Positions 1 through 10,770 are shown, counted from the stretch's first letter. The stretch: DNA of 64,000 nt from Aselliscus stoliczkanus (GCA_033961575.1 CM066730.1:139155523-139219522); one strand, 5' to 3'. Translations and numbers: made by a program. Notes: generated by a model from the sequence alone, not told the origin.

Positions 1-587
1 ACCAAATTAAATGGCATTATCTTTTATTGCTTCATACTGTTTGTAGGCTTTCTCTGCCAAGTTCCTTTTAGGAATTTGCGAATGTTCCCCACATCCACTT
101 TCTTTCTGAGTGTCTAAATGCTGAACCTCCCTGCAGGCTGCAGCTTGAAAGTTCACTGGTATCTCCTGAGTTGGATGGGCATGTGTTTAAAGAGTCCCTT
201 TTTGTCACCCTTGGCAGGGATGGCCAGCTATCCTCCAAACATCCCTGCTCCCATTATGCCGTGTAGAATTGCCACCAGGAAGTGGCTGCCTCGCCAGTGC
301 CTATGGTTTCCAGCCCCTTTCACATTCAGAAAAGGCTGCATGCCCAGCTCTCCAATGAGACGTGAACAGAACACATGTGGCCTTCTGGCCCTGATGTGGT
401 CAGGAAGGGGTGTGCCTTCTCCGCTAGATTTTCACCCATCTGCTGACTTAATGTGGACACCGGGGTGATCTTGGAAGCCATAAGGATGGCAGAACTTTAG
501 TCAAATTACTCTGTAATGGCTTTATGGAGCATAGCCCCCAACTGCCACTGATCAGGAAAATCTGGTTGAAATTCACATGTGCTGGAT
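1..587. other. Unique sequence, nothing recognised
   Basis: I see no repeat family, RNA gene or credible coding exon here. A 116-codon open frame on the plus strand (118-468) has no recognisable domain and no splice or promoter context, so it is treated as chance. The right edge of this stretch carries the left 8-bp target duplication of the hAT element that follows. Confidence 0.5.
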
Positions 588-890
588 CAGGGGTTGGCAA
601 GCTTTTGAGATGGAAGAGCCACCAGGGAGTCAGCAAACTGTGGCTCACGAACTGTGGCTCTGAAGTAAAATTGAAAATGAAAATAAAAGCATCATAGTTT
701 CATTTATAAAAATTTTAAAGGATATTATTCACATAATGGTGATTATGTAAAAATATATTTATGGCTCTTGAATAATTTTTAAATTGTTGTGAGGGACAGG
801 ATTGGCTCTTCCAGAGGTTGGCAAACTTTTGAGAAGGAACGTCCCCCAAGAGCCACATGTGGTTCGCGAGCCACAGTTTGCTGACCCCTG
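588..890 (+). mobile_element. Compound hAT-superfamily nonautonomous element
   Basis: The element begins 'caggggttggcaag' and ends 'gctgacccctg', which are inverted termini. It is flanked by 8-bp duplications tgctggat (580-587) and ggctggat (891-898), 7 of 8 identical, the target size expected for hAT transposons. Its AT-rich core is the same family as the copy at 58665-58897. Here the outer ends are swapped: the left end matches the reverse complement of the other copy's right end, and the right end matches the reverse complement of its left end. A second left terminus, 'cagggagtcagcaaac', lies inside at 623. This suggests one copy nested in an oppositely oriented one, or a fold-back rearrangement. 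It has no coding capacity. Confidence 0.8.
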
Positions 891-1019
891 GGCTGGATTA
901 TTGAGATTTTAGGTTTTATCTGTCAGAGCAGTTTGCTTTACCTTCACTAGTGCACTGTTTGATTCTGCATCCCTGATAAAGGGGAAAACGATGCACCTCT
1001 AGTCCTGCCTCATGGGACA

Positions 1020-1470
1020 GGCAGACATGTAAATGGATAGATTTCATAACAGTGCAGTCAATACTATAGGAGTAGGAGAATACTGTGGGCACAGAGAGAT
1101 GAGACTGCTGCCCAGAGAATTTGAGCTGGGCCTTCAAGGCTGAATAGGAGTTCACCGGCAGATGAGGGCTGGGAAGATTATTCCAGGCAAAAGGAACAGC
1201 AAGCGCAAACACATGGAAACGTAAAAAGTGAGATAGACGCATTGAGTTGCTATGTAAAAGGTCTATTATGAAGGGTCACAATCCAGGTGGTGGATGAACA
1301 TACTCTAACAACTACACAGGTGGGCAGGGTTTAAGGAACCAGGTGAGTGATGTTGAGAATAAAGCACTCTTAGGGCTTGTAGAGGGAGAAACCACTAGAG
1401 CTACTGGGTCAAGGAGCCTTCATGGAGGTGGAGGTCCATCTGAAAGTGTACCTTATGTAAGGTGAGCGGT
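1020..1470 (-). mobile_element. L2 LINE 3' region, antisense
   Basis: The plus strand reads 'ccaggcaaaaggaacagcaa' near 1180, the reverse complement of the familiar L2 3'-region phrase about a 'tgttcc' motif. The preceding bases, which read like 'tttgagctgggccttcaagg', fit the same element. It is old, diverged and approximate at both ends, with no coding capacity. Confidence 0.55.
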
Positions 1471-2516
1471 GCTGGAGCAAAACCTGAGTTGTCAATGTAT
1501 TAGTCTTCCTCTTTTAGACCAGAAGGTCCTTTAGGGCAAGGGCCAGGCCATGTTCCTCTCAATTCCCAGAGAATGAGTGAATGACAGAGGAAGGATTGAC
1601 TTCAGGTGCTTCTGAATTCAGAATGGATGACCATGACACCTGTATACTGGGAATTGAGCATCAGAGGCAATGGGACCTTCTCAGTGCAAGAATTTTCTCC
1701 CATGGTCAGGAGGATCCTGCAGAGCTCAACCCCAGGTCACAACTAAGATTATGGAATTCGAGTAGCGATCTTGCCCCAGGGAAAGTGATGCTAGGTTAAG
1801 TGCTAGGAATAGACTTTGTGATTGCACCATTCTTTCCTTTATTCTACTAGTAGTTACAGAATGCCTCCCATATGCTTGGATACAGAACTCCTGCAAACTG
1901 ACAGGGCACACAAATCAACCTCATGAAATAAAGAGAGTTCACACCCCAAATTCAATTTGTGTAACTACACCCTACCCTAGCCACCAAGTCAAGATCTCAT
2001 GATTTACATGATCTCCAGCATTTCTTATTTCTATGAAATTTATGATGTTGATATTCAGTGAAATGAAAAATGAAAGCAGCAGAGAGGAAATGGCAAGACT
2101 TGTGTAATTCACATACTAGATAGCCAGTTCCCCAATCATTGAGATATGACAGTTTTGATGACTACAGTACATTTTGTGAGTAATAAGACTCTTGGTGCCT
2201 CCAGGTGAAAGTCTAGTCTCCTCAGCAGGACGGGCAAACCTTGCTTCTCTCCAGTCTCATCCGTCATCACTCTCTCTGCTCAGCATACACCTGACTCCCA
2301 GGTCATTAGGTGTGTATGCCTCCCTCGCAGGTTTTACACGGGCTGCTCCTTCTCGGCTTTGGAGGTATCTACTAGTCCTCTGGAGTGCACTTAAGGTGTC
2401 TCCTCTGTGTAGCTTTTCCAGGACTTCCCAACCTAATTATATGTCTTCTTCTTTAGTGAAAAGCACTCTCCTAGGAGCAGAGAAGGGGGAAGTTTGCATT
2501 AGGACACATCTAGGTT
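1471..2516. other. Unique sequence, nothing recognised
   Basis: No repeat family or coding exon is recognised. Open frames of 60-113 codons occur on both strands without recognisable domains. The AT-rich stretch before 2516 leads into the 3' end of an antisense L1. Confidence 0.45.
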
Positions 2517-2881
2517 TTATTTTTTTTATTTAAAATTTTTTAGTTGTGATAAAATACACATAACATAAAATGTACCATCTTAACCATTTCTAACTGTAGA
2601 GTTCAGTTGTGTTAAGTGTGTTCACCTTGTTGTGCAATCAATCTCCAGTACTTTTTCATCTTGCAAAACTGAAACTCTATATCCATTAAACAACAATTTT
2701 TCATTTTCCCCTACTCCCAGCCCCTGGCAACCACCATTCTACGCTCTATTTCTATGAATATGACTATTCTAGGTATTTCATATAGTAGAATCATATAGCA
2801 TTTGTCTGTTCATGAGTGGCTTATTTTACTTACATAATGACCTCAAGGTTCATCCATGTTTCACATGTCAGAATTCTTTCC

Positions 2882-3337
2882 TTTTTTTTTTTTTTTAAAG
2901 ATTTTATTGGGGAATTTGGGGAGGAGAACAGCACTGGGGAATCAGGGAAGGGGAACAGACAAGTTGCTGTCTCTTTGTTCTTCAGTCTAGTTGTGGAGGA
3001 TGTTGCTTCACTGGCCCATGTTGGTATCGTCATTGCGCTCTTCCCGGATGAGGCAGATCGGTCACCCTCCTCTGGATGGTCGCTCACCGCGGCTATTGGC
3101 AGCTCACGCTGGCTGCCAGCCACTCATGCTGGCTGCTGGCCACTCACTGTAGCCTATGGCAGCCCACTGCAGCAGGGGCTGCAGCCTACACTGTCGCTGG
3201 GGCTCGCACAGCCCAGCTCCAGGTGGAGCTGTTGTTAGCTGTAGAGGGCAGTGTCACTGGCCCTCAAATGTGGGATCCGAACTGGGGCCGCTGGCATCCC
3301 CAAACCAGCTCTTAACCAATGCGCCACTTGGCCGGCC
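2882..3337 (-). mobile_element. Long composite tRNA-headed SINE, 456 bp
   Basis: On the minus strand the element starts at 3337 with a tRNA-like head. The A-box-like segment reads 'agtggcgcattggttaagag' and the B-box-like segment 'agttcggatcc'. A body of about 330 bp follows, containing imperfect repeats of a 'ggcagccagc' unit, then a 3' end with AATAAA followed by a run of A. The copy is flanked by 13-bp duplications of L1 target, cagaattctttcc (2869-2881) and cagaattttttcc (3338-3350), 12 of 13 identical. This is the signature of L1-mediated retroposition. It is much longer than the other SINEs in the window, which share only the head. It is nested in an L1, so it is younger than that L1. 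No protein is expected. Confidence 0.85.
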
Positions 3338-4138
3338 CAGAATTTTTTCCTTTTTAAAGGCTGAATAATATTCCATTCCATGTATCTATCACATTTGTTT
3401 ATCAATTCACCCATCAGTAGACATTTGGCTTGATTCCATCTCTTGGCTATTGTGAATAGTGTTACTAAGAACATAGGTGGACAAATGTCTCTTGGAGTCC
3501 CTGCTTTCAATTTTTTTGGATATATATCCAGCAATGGTAGTTCTATTTTTAATTTTTTGAGTAACCACCATACTGTTTTCCATAGTAGCTTCACCATTTT
3601 ACATTCCCACCAACAGTGCACAAGGGTTCCAATTTCTCCATATCCTTGCCAACACTTTGTTATTTTCTGTTTTTCCTTATTTATTTATTTCTTTGATAGT
3701 AGTCGTCCTGATAAGTGTGGGGTAATATCTCATTGAAGTTCAGAATACATAAATAACTTCAGCAGATCATATGGGTCTAATGACTAGTGATGTTAGCCAT
3801 CTTTTCGTGCTTGTTGGCCATTTGTATGTCTTCTTGAGAGAAATATCTGTTCAAGCCCTTTGCTTATTTTGAATTGGTTTATTCAATTTCACATTGGTTT
3901 AAAGAGTTCTGTATATATTTTGGATACTAATTCATCAGTCATATGATTTATAGTTTTTGCTCTCACAAGCTTGCTTTTTTCACTTGTTTATTGGGTGCAC
4001 AGAAGTTTTAAATTTTGATTAAGTCCAGTTTATCTATTTTCACCTTCCTTACCTCTGCTTTTGGTGTCAGATCCAAGAAATCATTGTCAAAACCAATGTC
4101 AAGAAGCATTTCTCCTATGTTTTCTTTGAAGAATTTTA

Positions 4139-4612
4139 TAGTAAGTCCCCGACTTACAAACAAGTTCCGTTCCAGGAGAAGGTTCATAAGTCAGATTCGT
4201 TCATAAGTCCAACAAAGTGAGTCTTACCTTTGACACAAATATACAATGTAAAGCCAGTGGTTGAACGGTTCGTATTATAAGAATGAGTGATGCCTACCAT
4301 CTTTTCGCCTTGGTCCAATTATTTTCACTTTTGTTTCCATGGTTATTATTGCTTTGCACTTCCTAGCAGTCCCCTTCATATCACCACTGCTTTTCCTCTT
4401 GCTCCCCGACATCCTGGACTCTGATTGAGCACTCGGCTACTGTCCATTATCGCACTATGTAGTAAGCACACAGCAGCACAGCTGTGACAATGTCCCGCAG
4501 ACACGGGAGCTACTTCTGCGATTTGTTCACATCTACGAATGTTTGTAATGCTAGGTCCGTTCGTATTTGTGAAAGCTCGCAACTCGAATGTTTGTAAATC
4601 GGGGATTTACTG
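4139..4612. mobile_element. Tigger-like nonautonomous DNA transposon
   Basis: The ends are inverted repeats: left 'gtaagtccccgacttacaaa', right 'gtttgtaaatcggggattta'. A TA dinucleotide flanks each side (4137-4138 and 4613-4614), as for Tc1/mariner/pogo elements. The left outermost base appears mutated from C to T. The interior has no transposase frame. It lies inside the L1 and splits it. The family (Tigger/MER8-like) is judged from the style of the ends; the subfamily is not certain. Confidence 0.75.
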
Positions 4613-5035
4613 TATTGTCTTCAGATCTTACGTTTACCTCCTTGATCTATTTTGAGTTGATTTTTGTATGTGGGGTCAGGTAAGGGTCGAACTTCACTCT
4701 TTTGTTTGTGGATATTCAGTTTTATGAACACAATTTGTTGAAGAAACTGTCCTTTCCACATTGAATAGTGATGGAACCATTCTCAGAAATTATTTAACCA
4801 TATATGCAAAGGTTTATTTCTGGACTCTCTGTTGTAGTCTTTCTGCCCATACCATACTGTTTTGATTACTGTAACTTTGTAATATGTTTAGAAATCAGGA
4901 AGTGTGATTTCACTTCCAGATTGCATTAAATCTCTAGATCACTTTGGGTAGTATATTCCATCTTAACAATATTTAGTCTTCCAATCTACGAACATGGGAT
5001 GCCTTCCATTTATTTATGTCTTTGGGAAACACTTG

Positions 5036-5430
5036 TTTTGAACCAATATCCAGATGATTTACATATATTTATTATTTCAGAGCTCATTCAACTTTAACAC
5101 CCTTTTGGGTAACTGTTCAGAAATAAGTGCCAGGCAAAACCTTGCTTTAGTGAGGACATGGAATGTTTCTTCCTCATATTTCTTTTACATATAGAAATCA
5201 TTTGACTGCTCAAGTTTCCCTTTAGTATTTGTAAATTCAGTAATTATGAACAATCTTTTATAATTTAATAATTATGAAGCTCTATATATTTACACCCTTA
5301 ATTTCCCTCAGATTTTAAATGTCTACTGTTATTTATAATTTCTCTAGCTCTAATATTTTTGTTTTTCTACTGTATTGTATACATTGTTATAAGCTGCCTT
5401 AAATCCATTGTGAATTGAAATGTGGCTTTA
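5036..5430. other. AT-rich unique sequence
   Basis: This stretch follows the L1. It is AT-rich with many stops in all frames. No repeat family is recognised. Confidence 0.4.
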
Positions 5431-5439
5431 CAACAATAA

Positions 5440-5605
5440 TTTTTAAAATGAAAGATATGTATTATTATCACCATATTTATCATTGAGGAAAATAAAGTTC
5501 AGAATGGATAAGTAACTTCAAAAGATCAAAAAGGTCATAAAGGGCAGAGCTAAGATTCAGATCTAGATTTCTCAAACCAAGATCTCTCAGATTGCAAAGC
5601 TCAAG
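5440..5605 (-). mobile_element. MIR SINE fragment, antisense
   Basis: The plus strand shows the antisense MIR order: 'attattatcaccatatttat', then 'aaataaagttcagaatgg', then 'agctaagattcagatctaga'. It is diverged and incomplete. Confidence 0.5.
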
Positions 5606-5609
5606 ATTT

Positions 5610-6595
5610 CTCTACTGTATGTCAATAAGATTAGGTCCCTACCCAACTCAGAATCTAGTTGAGGGTGAAGAATTGGATGGACAAATGTGGTCATAAATAA
5701 CTATCATGTCAGGAAGGAATGATAAGGAGTGTAATAGGGGGATTTGGGATGGAAATCGGGGGGAAGGGAGGATCTGAGGCTTCTTGGAATAGATAGGATT
5801 CCCAGTTAAATGATCAGGATATATCATATGTGAATTCATGAAGCAAGAACATTTTTAAAAGGGTTTTAAGAATTGTCTCAATTCTGGGTTAAGAAATAAG
5901 ATGCATTGTGTATTAAGTACTTGCTATATGCCATTCTAATTCTTATGAGATAGACATACACTAATGCTTGCTCATCATCTCTTCCTTTGGAGGAACCACT
6001 TCTCATTCTAGAAGGTTCAGTAAAGGATGACCTCACTCTACCCACCTCCTGCTCATAATACTCTTCCCTTGACCACAATGAGGAATAAGCTAGACTCCAG
6101 GTGGACCAACCAAAGTCTTTTCCGGATTTTTCCAAAGGGCCTATTGAGTAAAATGCTCTTCCTTTGGTATCAGGTTAATGTAAGCTAGAGACATGTATGA
6201 CCATTTTTGCTTCCCCCATAAAGGAGGAAGGAATGGGATCAACCTGCAGAGTATAAGAAAACCAGAAAAAGAACCGTGATGACATTGTTTGAGTATCTCT
6301 AACCAATCACACCAAATGTTAGATACTCCTTCAACATTTAAGCTGAGAGCACCAATAATTTCCTTTTTCTAAGTTGACTTAAACTGAATAGCTTCTATGT
6401 AAAGCCAAAAGAGAACTGACAGAATGGCATAAAGTAAGATTAGGGACAACTGCTTAGATCCTCCATCATGTACTAGTGGGGCATCTCAGGAATTCCCCCA
6501 AGTCTCTGCTCATCAGTCTCCTCCTTCATCCATTACTCCATAGGATATCTGTGCAGAATGGATGAGAAATTGCATGCAAATGCTAAACAGATACT
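5610..6595. other. Unique sequence, nothing recognised
   Basis: Short open frames (60-85 codons) on the minus strand show no known domain. No RNA gene or repeat family is recognised. Confidence 0.4.
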
Positions 6596-6599
6596 AAAT

Positions 6600-6780
6600 G
6601 CTAGGGTATAAGTGATCACCCTAAACATGGCATCTCTTATAAAAGCACAACTTTGTGAAGGCTAGGTATTATCATCTCCACTTCATGGAAGAAGAAAATG
6701 AGGTTCAGCAGGGTTTTAAATAAACTTTACCAGATGTCAAGCAGTTAATGTGTCAGATCCTGGGTGAAAGCTTCCATGGG
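6600..6780 (-). mobile_element. MIR SINE, antisense
   Basis: Contains 'ggctaggtattatcatctcc', an 'aaaatgaggttcag' segment and 'cagatcctgggtgaaagc', in the order expected for antisense MIR. Old and diverged. Confidence 0.55.
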
Positions 6781-7157
6781 ACACCTAGCTGATTGAGTGC
6801 TCTTGTTTTGCTCATGGAACCACATTTCCTGGCAGCACAGGGAGGGGTGCAGGAACCCACCCTCTTGCCCCAGCTGTCTTCCACCTTGCTGAGCAATGAG
6901 TGGAATCTTTCTGCACCCCTTTCCCCCACAGAAGAGGCTCTTTTAGACTCATCAACCTATAGGGAGGGAGTCAAACAGCTGTGGAGAAGGTAGGGTGCCA
7001 GAATGTATTTCTTCAGGTGGATACAATAGCATTAGACTAGTGTGGAGCTCAAATATTGAATCATAATTCTTCAGGAATCTTTGTATTTAAGTCATAGACC
7101 TGTCAAGCTCACATTTGATATGCACTAATTAATGCTTCCCATGAATTGCACCAGATT

Positions 7158-7160
<3 letters not shown>

Positions 7161-7205
<45 letters not shown>

Positions 7206-7207
7206 TA
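7161..7207. repeat. (GT)n microsatellite
   Basis: A dinucleotide array of about 47 bp with one TA interruption near its right end, followed by a short 'agagagag' stretch. Confidence 0.95.
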
Positions 7208-7865
7208 GACAGAGAGAGATTCCTATAAATTGGAGTGATCAAAAATAAGCATCTGTCAATGTCAAATTCAGTAGTTGGTTCTTTGTGGCTGATGGGTGCC
7301 TCCTTGATAAGAGGAGTGGGTACAAGTTATTAGCAAAATATGAATCATTTATGAGGAAATCAACTAGAGCAAATGAAGCTAATAGTTTTTTATTATCCCT
7401 CAAATCTCAGATCTTAAGCTGGGTTGAAGAGGTAAAGCCAAACCCAATTTTGAATTCACACTCGAATCCCAGTAATTCTGATCCTATCCCTTTCTTTCCT
7501 ATTCAAAATGGTGGGGCATTGTTGGCAAGATGTGGATGGGATTTAGCTGAGGGGGAAGTGGAAGTTGGACTATTTCAAGTGGAATATTCATAGATTCTAC
7601 TCTAAAGTGAATTTCTTAATATCCCTTGTATGCAACATGGAAAAATGATTTTGGTTATGGGAGTCAATGAAAGTAGACAAGCGGTAGACCATGCTTGTAA
7701 TTATATCTATGGATCAGATATACAATGCAATGCCAATGGAAGTGAAAACTAAAACCACTTGGAAGAGTACTCTCCCTGGAGGAAAAGGGGTTGGTGAAAA
7801 TTTGACTACCTGGAGGAGAGAGCAGACCAGTGGGGAGGACTGAAATAGTTAAACTAAAAGGGGGA
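7208..7865. other. Unique sequence, nothing recognised
   Basis: A 102-codon plus-strand open frame (7285-7593) is the longest here. It has no recognisable domain, no GC shift and no splice or polyadenylation context, so I treat it as chance. Confidence 0.4.
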
Positions 7866-7869
7866 ACCT

Positions 7870-8045
7870 TGGCTTTGTAGGGAGAACCAGGTTTGAGTCA
7901 GCTCTGTGGTATCCCATTACATAACCATGGGCAAACTATGTTACTTCTTTAAGCATCAGAATATTTATTGAATAGGGAATATGCTGTCACTCCAGGGTTC
8001 TTGTGAGGATCATATGACATATTCTATGTGTAAAGTGTCTTCTCC
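7870..8045 (+). mobile_element. MIR SINE, sense
   Basis: Reads 'aaccaggtttgagtcagctc', then 'accatgggcaaactatgtta', then 'gggttcttgtgaggatcata', the order and spacing of a sense MIR. Diverged. Confidence 0.65.
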
Positions 8046-8483
8046 TAGCTCCACACAAATTTACCTTTTTCTGTTTTTCTCTGTCACTCTCTTCATCATG
8101 TTCGAAACACATTCTACATTCTACTTTTGCCTCCATCATAAAATTCATATGAAATTTTTATGAGTTATGCCACATGGCATATAACACTTCAGGGCTGCCA
8201 ATGTTTAAATTAAAACCTTTCTTCTAGACTGTGCAAATCACAGCAAAGAAAATTTAGCTGATAGTAGGCTTATCAATTATGGAAGATACAGCTAGCTGGC
8301 CATCAAAATGCAAGCTCCCATTTCATAGAAGTAGAGAAAAGTGCCCACTGCCAGTTCCCCCGGCACTTAGGAGGTGCCACATGATTACCTCTCACCAATG
8401 CAATGTGAGAAGAGTGTCACTTCTACGTCGAGAAAATCAATAAACAGATATGGTTTCATCATTCTCTGTTTCTTCTTCTTTTT

Positions 8484-8590
8484 ATTTTTTTTAACAGGGC
8501 AGTGTGACTGGCCCACATATGTGGGATCCGAACCGGGGTCACTGGCATCCCAAGTCAGCTCTTAACCACTGCACCACTCTGCCAGCCCCC
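8484..8590 (-). mobile_element. tRNA-derived SINE, short type, left half of a dimer
   Basis: On the minus strand the head contains 'gagtggtgcagtggttaaga' and a B box 'ggttcggatcc'. The unit ends in an A-rich tail (T-rich on the plus strand at about 8476-8492). The sequence after the B box ('acatatgtgggccagt') is shared with the SINE at 32752-32870. It is joined to the next SINE by a C-run at about 8588-8598. Confidence 0.8.
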
Positions 8591-8604
8591 CCCCCCATTT
8601 TTTT

Positions 8605-8733
8605 TTTTTTTTTAGCTGAGCCATCCTGCTCAGCAGCAGCTCAGCTCGGGCTGGGCGTTGAACTGCTGTTGCTCAGAGCTCAGCTCACACTCTTGAGCGA
8701 GCTCTTAATCAACTGAGCCACTCGGCCGGCCCT
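8605..8733 (-). mobile_element. tRNA-derived SINE, 'cagcagttc' subfamily, right half of a dimer
   Basis: On the minus strand the head reads 'ggccggccgagtggctcagt' and the B-box-like segment is 'cagttcaacgccc'. It ends 'ggatggctcagct' followed by an A-run. It is the same subfamily as the copy at 47822-47975 but lacks about 14 bp near the 3' end. Approximate duplications of 'ctctgtttcttctt' (from 8464) and 'ccctgttttttctt' (from 8735) flank the pair rather than either single copy. Confidence 0.8.
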
Positions 8734-8926
8734 ACCCTGTTTTTTCTTTTAATGGCTTGATGTAAACAAGCTTGGTGTTCTTGGAAGTCGTGTTGAAGAC
8801 AAAGGGAACCTATACCCCTGACTTACCACTTGAAGGTAATTCACCCACCAATCAGGGATAACAATTGAGAGCTTCAGTAAGAAATAAACTCCCATCATCT
8901 GAACTATAATATATACGCTTTAGATT

Positions 8927-8949
8927 TTTGTTTGTTTGTTTGTTTGTTA
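8927..8949. repeat. (TTTG)n short array
   Basis: A short tetranucleotide run inside the 3' part of the MLT1 LTR. Confidence 0.85.
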
Positions 8950-9119
8950 CAGTAGCTAGTGTTACCCTAACTAATACATCAGGCAGTCCAAGATGACAGA
9001 GGACGTCTATTTATGGAAGTGAGGCGGTAAAGGCAACACACCACTGAAGGATCTAATTACCTAGCAGTTATGAATTGATTGGGGGTTAGACTAGATGGCC
9101 TCTAAGGTCTCTTAATATC

Positions 9120-9380
9120 CTAAACTAATAACACCAATATGTTATATTTAGTAAGTGTTTGCCGTGTTTCTGGCCCAGGGTTAAGCACCTTATATCAGTT
9201 TCTGTCTTCGACTTTACAATAACCGTCTGAGATATCTCCATTTAAAGATAAGAAGGTTGATGGCTGCTGGTGAATATAAGAAATGTGTAAGACCAGACAA
9301 TCCACAAAGAGTGGGTTTGTATCCAAACCTGTCAGACTTCAGAGCCCGAATTCCTCCTCACTGAACTAGATTGCCTCCCC
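9120..9380 (-). mobile_element. MIR SINE, antisense
   Basis: Plus-strand order 'tgtttctggcccagggttaa', 'tttacaataaccgtctgaga', 'agacttcagagcccgaattc' matches antisense MIR. Old. Confidence 0.6.
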
Positions 9381-9589
9381 AAATCTGCGAGTCCATGATT
9401 TTAAGTGCATATACATTGTGCCTTTGTTCCAGAAATGGCTCAAAAGTTTGGCTATGGGAAATTAGTTGGAAGACTAGTGAATGGCTCAATGTGTATGGAA
9501 GCATTTGTTTAGTTTTGGCTCTGCTTAAGAAGCAGAAACGAGATAAGAATGGGAATCAGCCCTAACTTGGCTTCTATAATGTTCTTGGT

Positions 9590-9685
9590 ACATTCACATT
9601 CATATTATCTCCTCAAAGTATAATGAGATTAGCAGTATTACCATCATTTTACAGACAAGGGAACTACACAGAGCTATCCAAAAGT
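9590..9685 (-). mobile_element. MIR SINE fragment, antisense
   Basis: Contains 'ttaccatcattttacagaca' followed by 'agggaactacacagag', the core of antisense MIR. Confidence 0.55.
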
Positions 9686-9689
9686 TGGC

Positions 9690-9860
9690 TCATATGGTCA
9701 TTCATTCTTTTAACCTGTGTTTATTGACTTTCTACCATGTTGCCAGGCACTGTGCTGGTCACAGGACATTTCAACATGAACAAGGCAAATGGGGACCTGA
9801 CATGTCAGAATTTATGGTCCAGCAGGTGCCACATGAAGTAGCAAGCAATCTGCCACAGAG
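9690..9860 (-). mobile_element. L2 LINE fragment, antisense
   Basis: Contains 'catgttgccaggcactgtgc', 'tggtcacaggacatttcaac' and 'aacaaggcaaatggggacc', the recurrent order in antisense L2 3' regions. The plus-strand 99-codon frame over it (9685-9984) is incidental. Confidence 0.5.
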
Positions 9861-10069
9861 AGTGAGTCAGCAAAATTTGATGCCTACATCCCAGGGAAGC
9901 TATAAAGGAAGCCCTGGCATTAGGTTTGCACTAGATTATTTCTGGGACCCCTCTTGCATTGAGAGTCAGATTGTAGAATACTGAGTTGCTTGAAAAGGAT
10001 CATCAGAAGTGATCAGGGAAGACAGAAGATAAATGACAGGGACAAGGAGCAAACACCGACAAGGACTTT

Positions 10070-10135
10070 TTCTCTCTACCTGGAATCTGGCTTGTAGCAA
10101 TTGTTCAATAAATGTTATCTGTCATCATTACTACT
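10070..10135 (+). mobile_element. MIR SINE 3' end, sense
   Basis: Reads 'cttgtagcaattgttcaata' followed by 'aatgttatctgtcatcatta', the typical 3' end of MIR. Confidence 0.45.
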
Positions 10136-10319
10136 AAAACAATTTTTGCATCTTATAAACAACTTCACATATGTCTCATCCGCAGAGGAGTACTGTTTAC
10201 AGCTCTCAGTAAAGTGAAGGAATCATTATTTATTAAATTGCTATTTTCCCTGTTATTTTTTATGCCATGTTACATATATTCTCATGTAACTTTCACAATA
10301 ATTTTACAAGTAGTATATC

Positions 10320-10640
10320 AGTAAGGCTGTGTTAAGTTATGCTTCAGTAATAAGCCCAGCCAAAATCTAGGTGGCATAAACCACAAAGGTTTATTTCTTG
10401 TTTGTGCTACATGTCCGTCATAGGTGGGCTGGTGACTCAATGTTATATTTGTTTGACCCGGGATAGGGCAGCCACTGTGAACACTGAGGTTGTTATGGCA
10501 GAGGGAAAGAGAATGTAGTGAAATACACACTGGTTCCCAAAGCTCCACCTGGAAACGCCACACATCACTGCTTTCCATATCTCATTGGACAAAGCAAGTT
10601 AGATGTCCTTTCCTGAGTTTCATGGAGATGAGAAAGTGTG
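10320..10640 (-). mobile_element. MLT1-type MaLR LTR fragment, antisense
   Basis: On the plus strand 'aatctaggtggcataaacca' and 'aaaggtttatttcttg' (antisense polyadenylation signal at 10390-10395) precede 'acgccacacatcactgc' and 'tatctcattggacaaagca'. This is the order seen in antisense MLT1 LTRs. It has no internal retroviral sequence. Confidence 0.55.
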
Positions 10641-10654
10641 ATCCTAATATGTTC

Positions 10655-10770
10655 CCAGAATGAGATAATAAGATATTTGTTTATAGCCTTAATGACTGCG
10701 TCAGGAAGATATTATTTATGATACCCAGTTTGCAGATGAGGGAACTGAGTTTTAGGGAGGGGCGGTATGC
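10655..10770 (-). mobile_element. MIR SINE fragment, antisense
   Basis: Contains 'acccagtttgcagatgaggg' followed by 'aactgagttttaggga', diagnostic for antisense MIR. Confidence 0.6.

Larger units (their letters stand above)
2517..5035 (-). mobile_element. L1 LINE 3' end, antisense, interrupted twice
   Basis: Reading the minus strand, this is the 3' UTR and the end of ORF2 of an old mammalian L1. Diagnostic plus-strand phrases include 'tggctattgtgaatagtgtt' (about 3447) and 'acattcccaccaacagtgca' (about 3601), the reverse complements of well-known ORF2 C-terminal sequence. The reading frame is destroyed by stops and indels. The L1 is interrupted by a composite SINE (2882-3337, with duplicated L1 target) and by a Tigger-like DNA transposon (4139-4612). 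Removing both restores a continuous L1. The low similarity of the segment 4615-5035 makes the left limit of the L1 coding part approximate. Confidence 0.85.
8290..8978 (+). mobile_element. MLT1-type MaLR LTR, split by SINEs
   Basis: The left part (8290-8463) contains 'caccaatgcaatgtgagaag' and 'gtcacttctacgtcgag', typical of MLT1 LTR bodies. The right part (about 8751-8978) has a polyadenylation signal AATAAA at 8883-8888, then a T/G-rich segment, and ends in 'ccctaactaataca', the usual MLT1 3' terminus. The two halves are separated by the SINE pair at 8484-8733. This is a remnant of an endogenous retrovirus-like LTR with no internal coding region. Confidence 0.6.

Noticed and set aside
2816..3368. 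Frames of 70-140 codons on both strands
   Set aside because: They lie across an antisense L1 and the composite SINE and are not genes.
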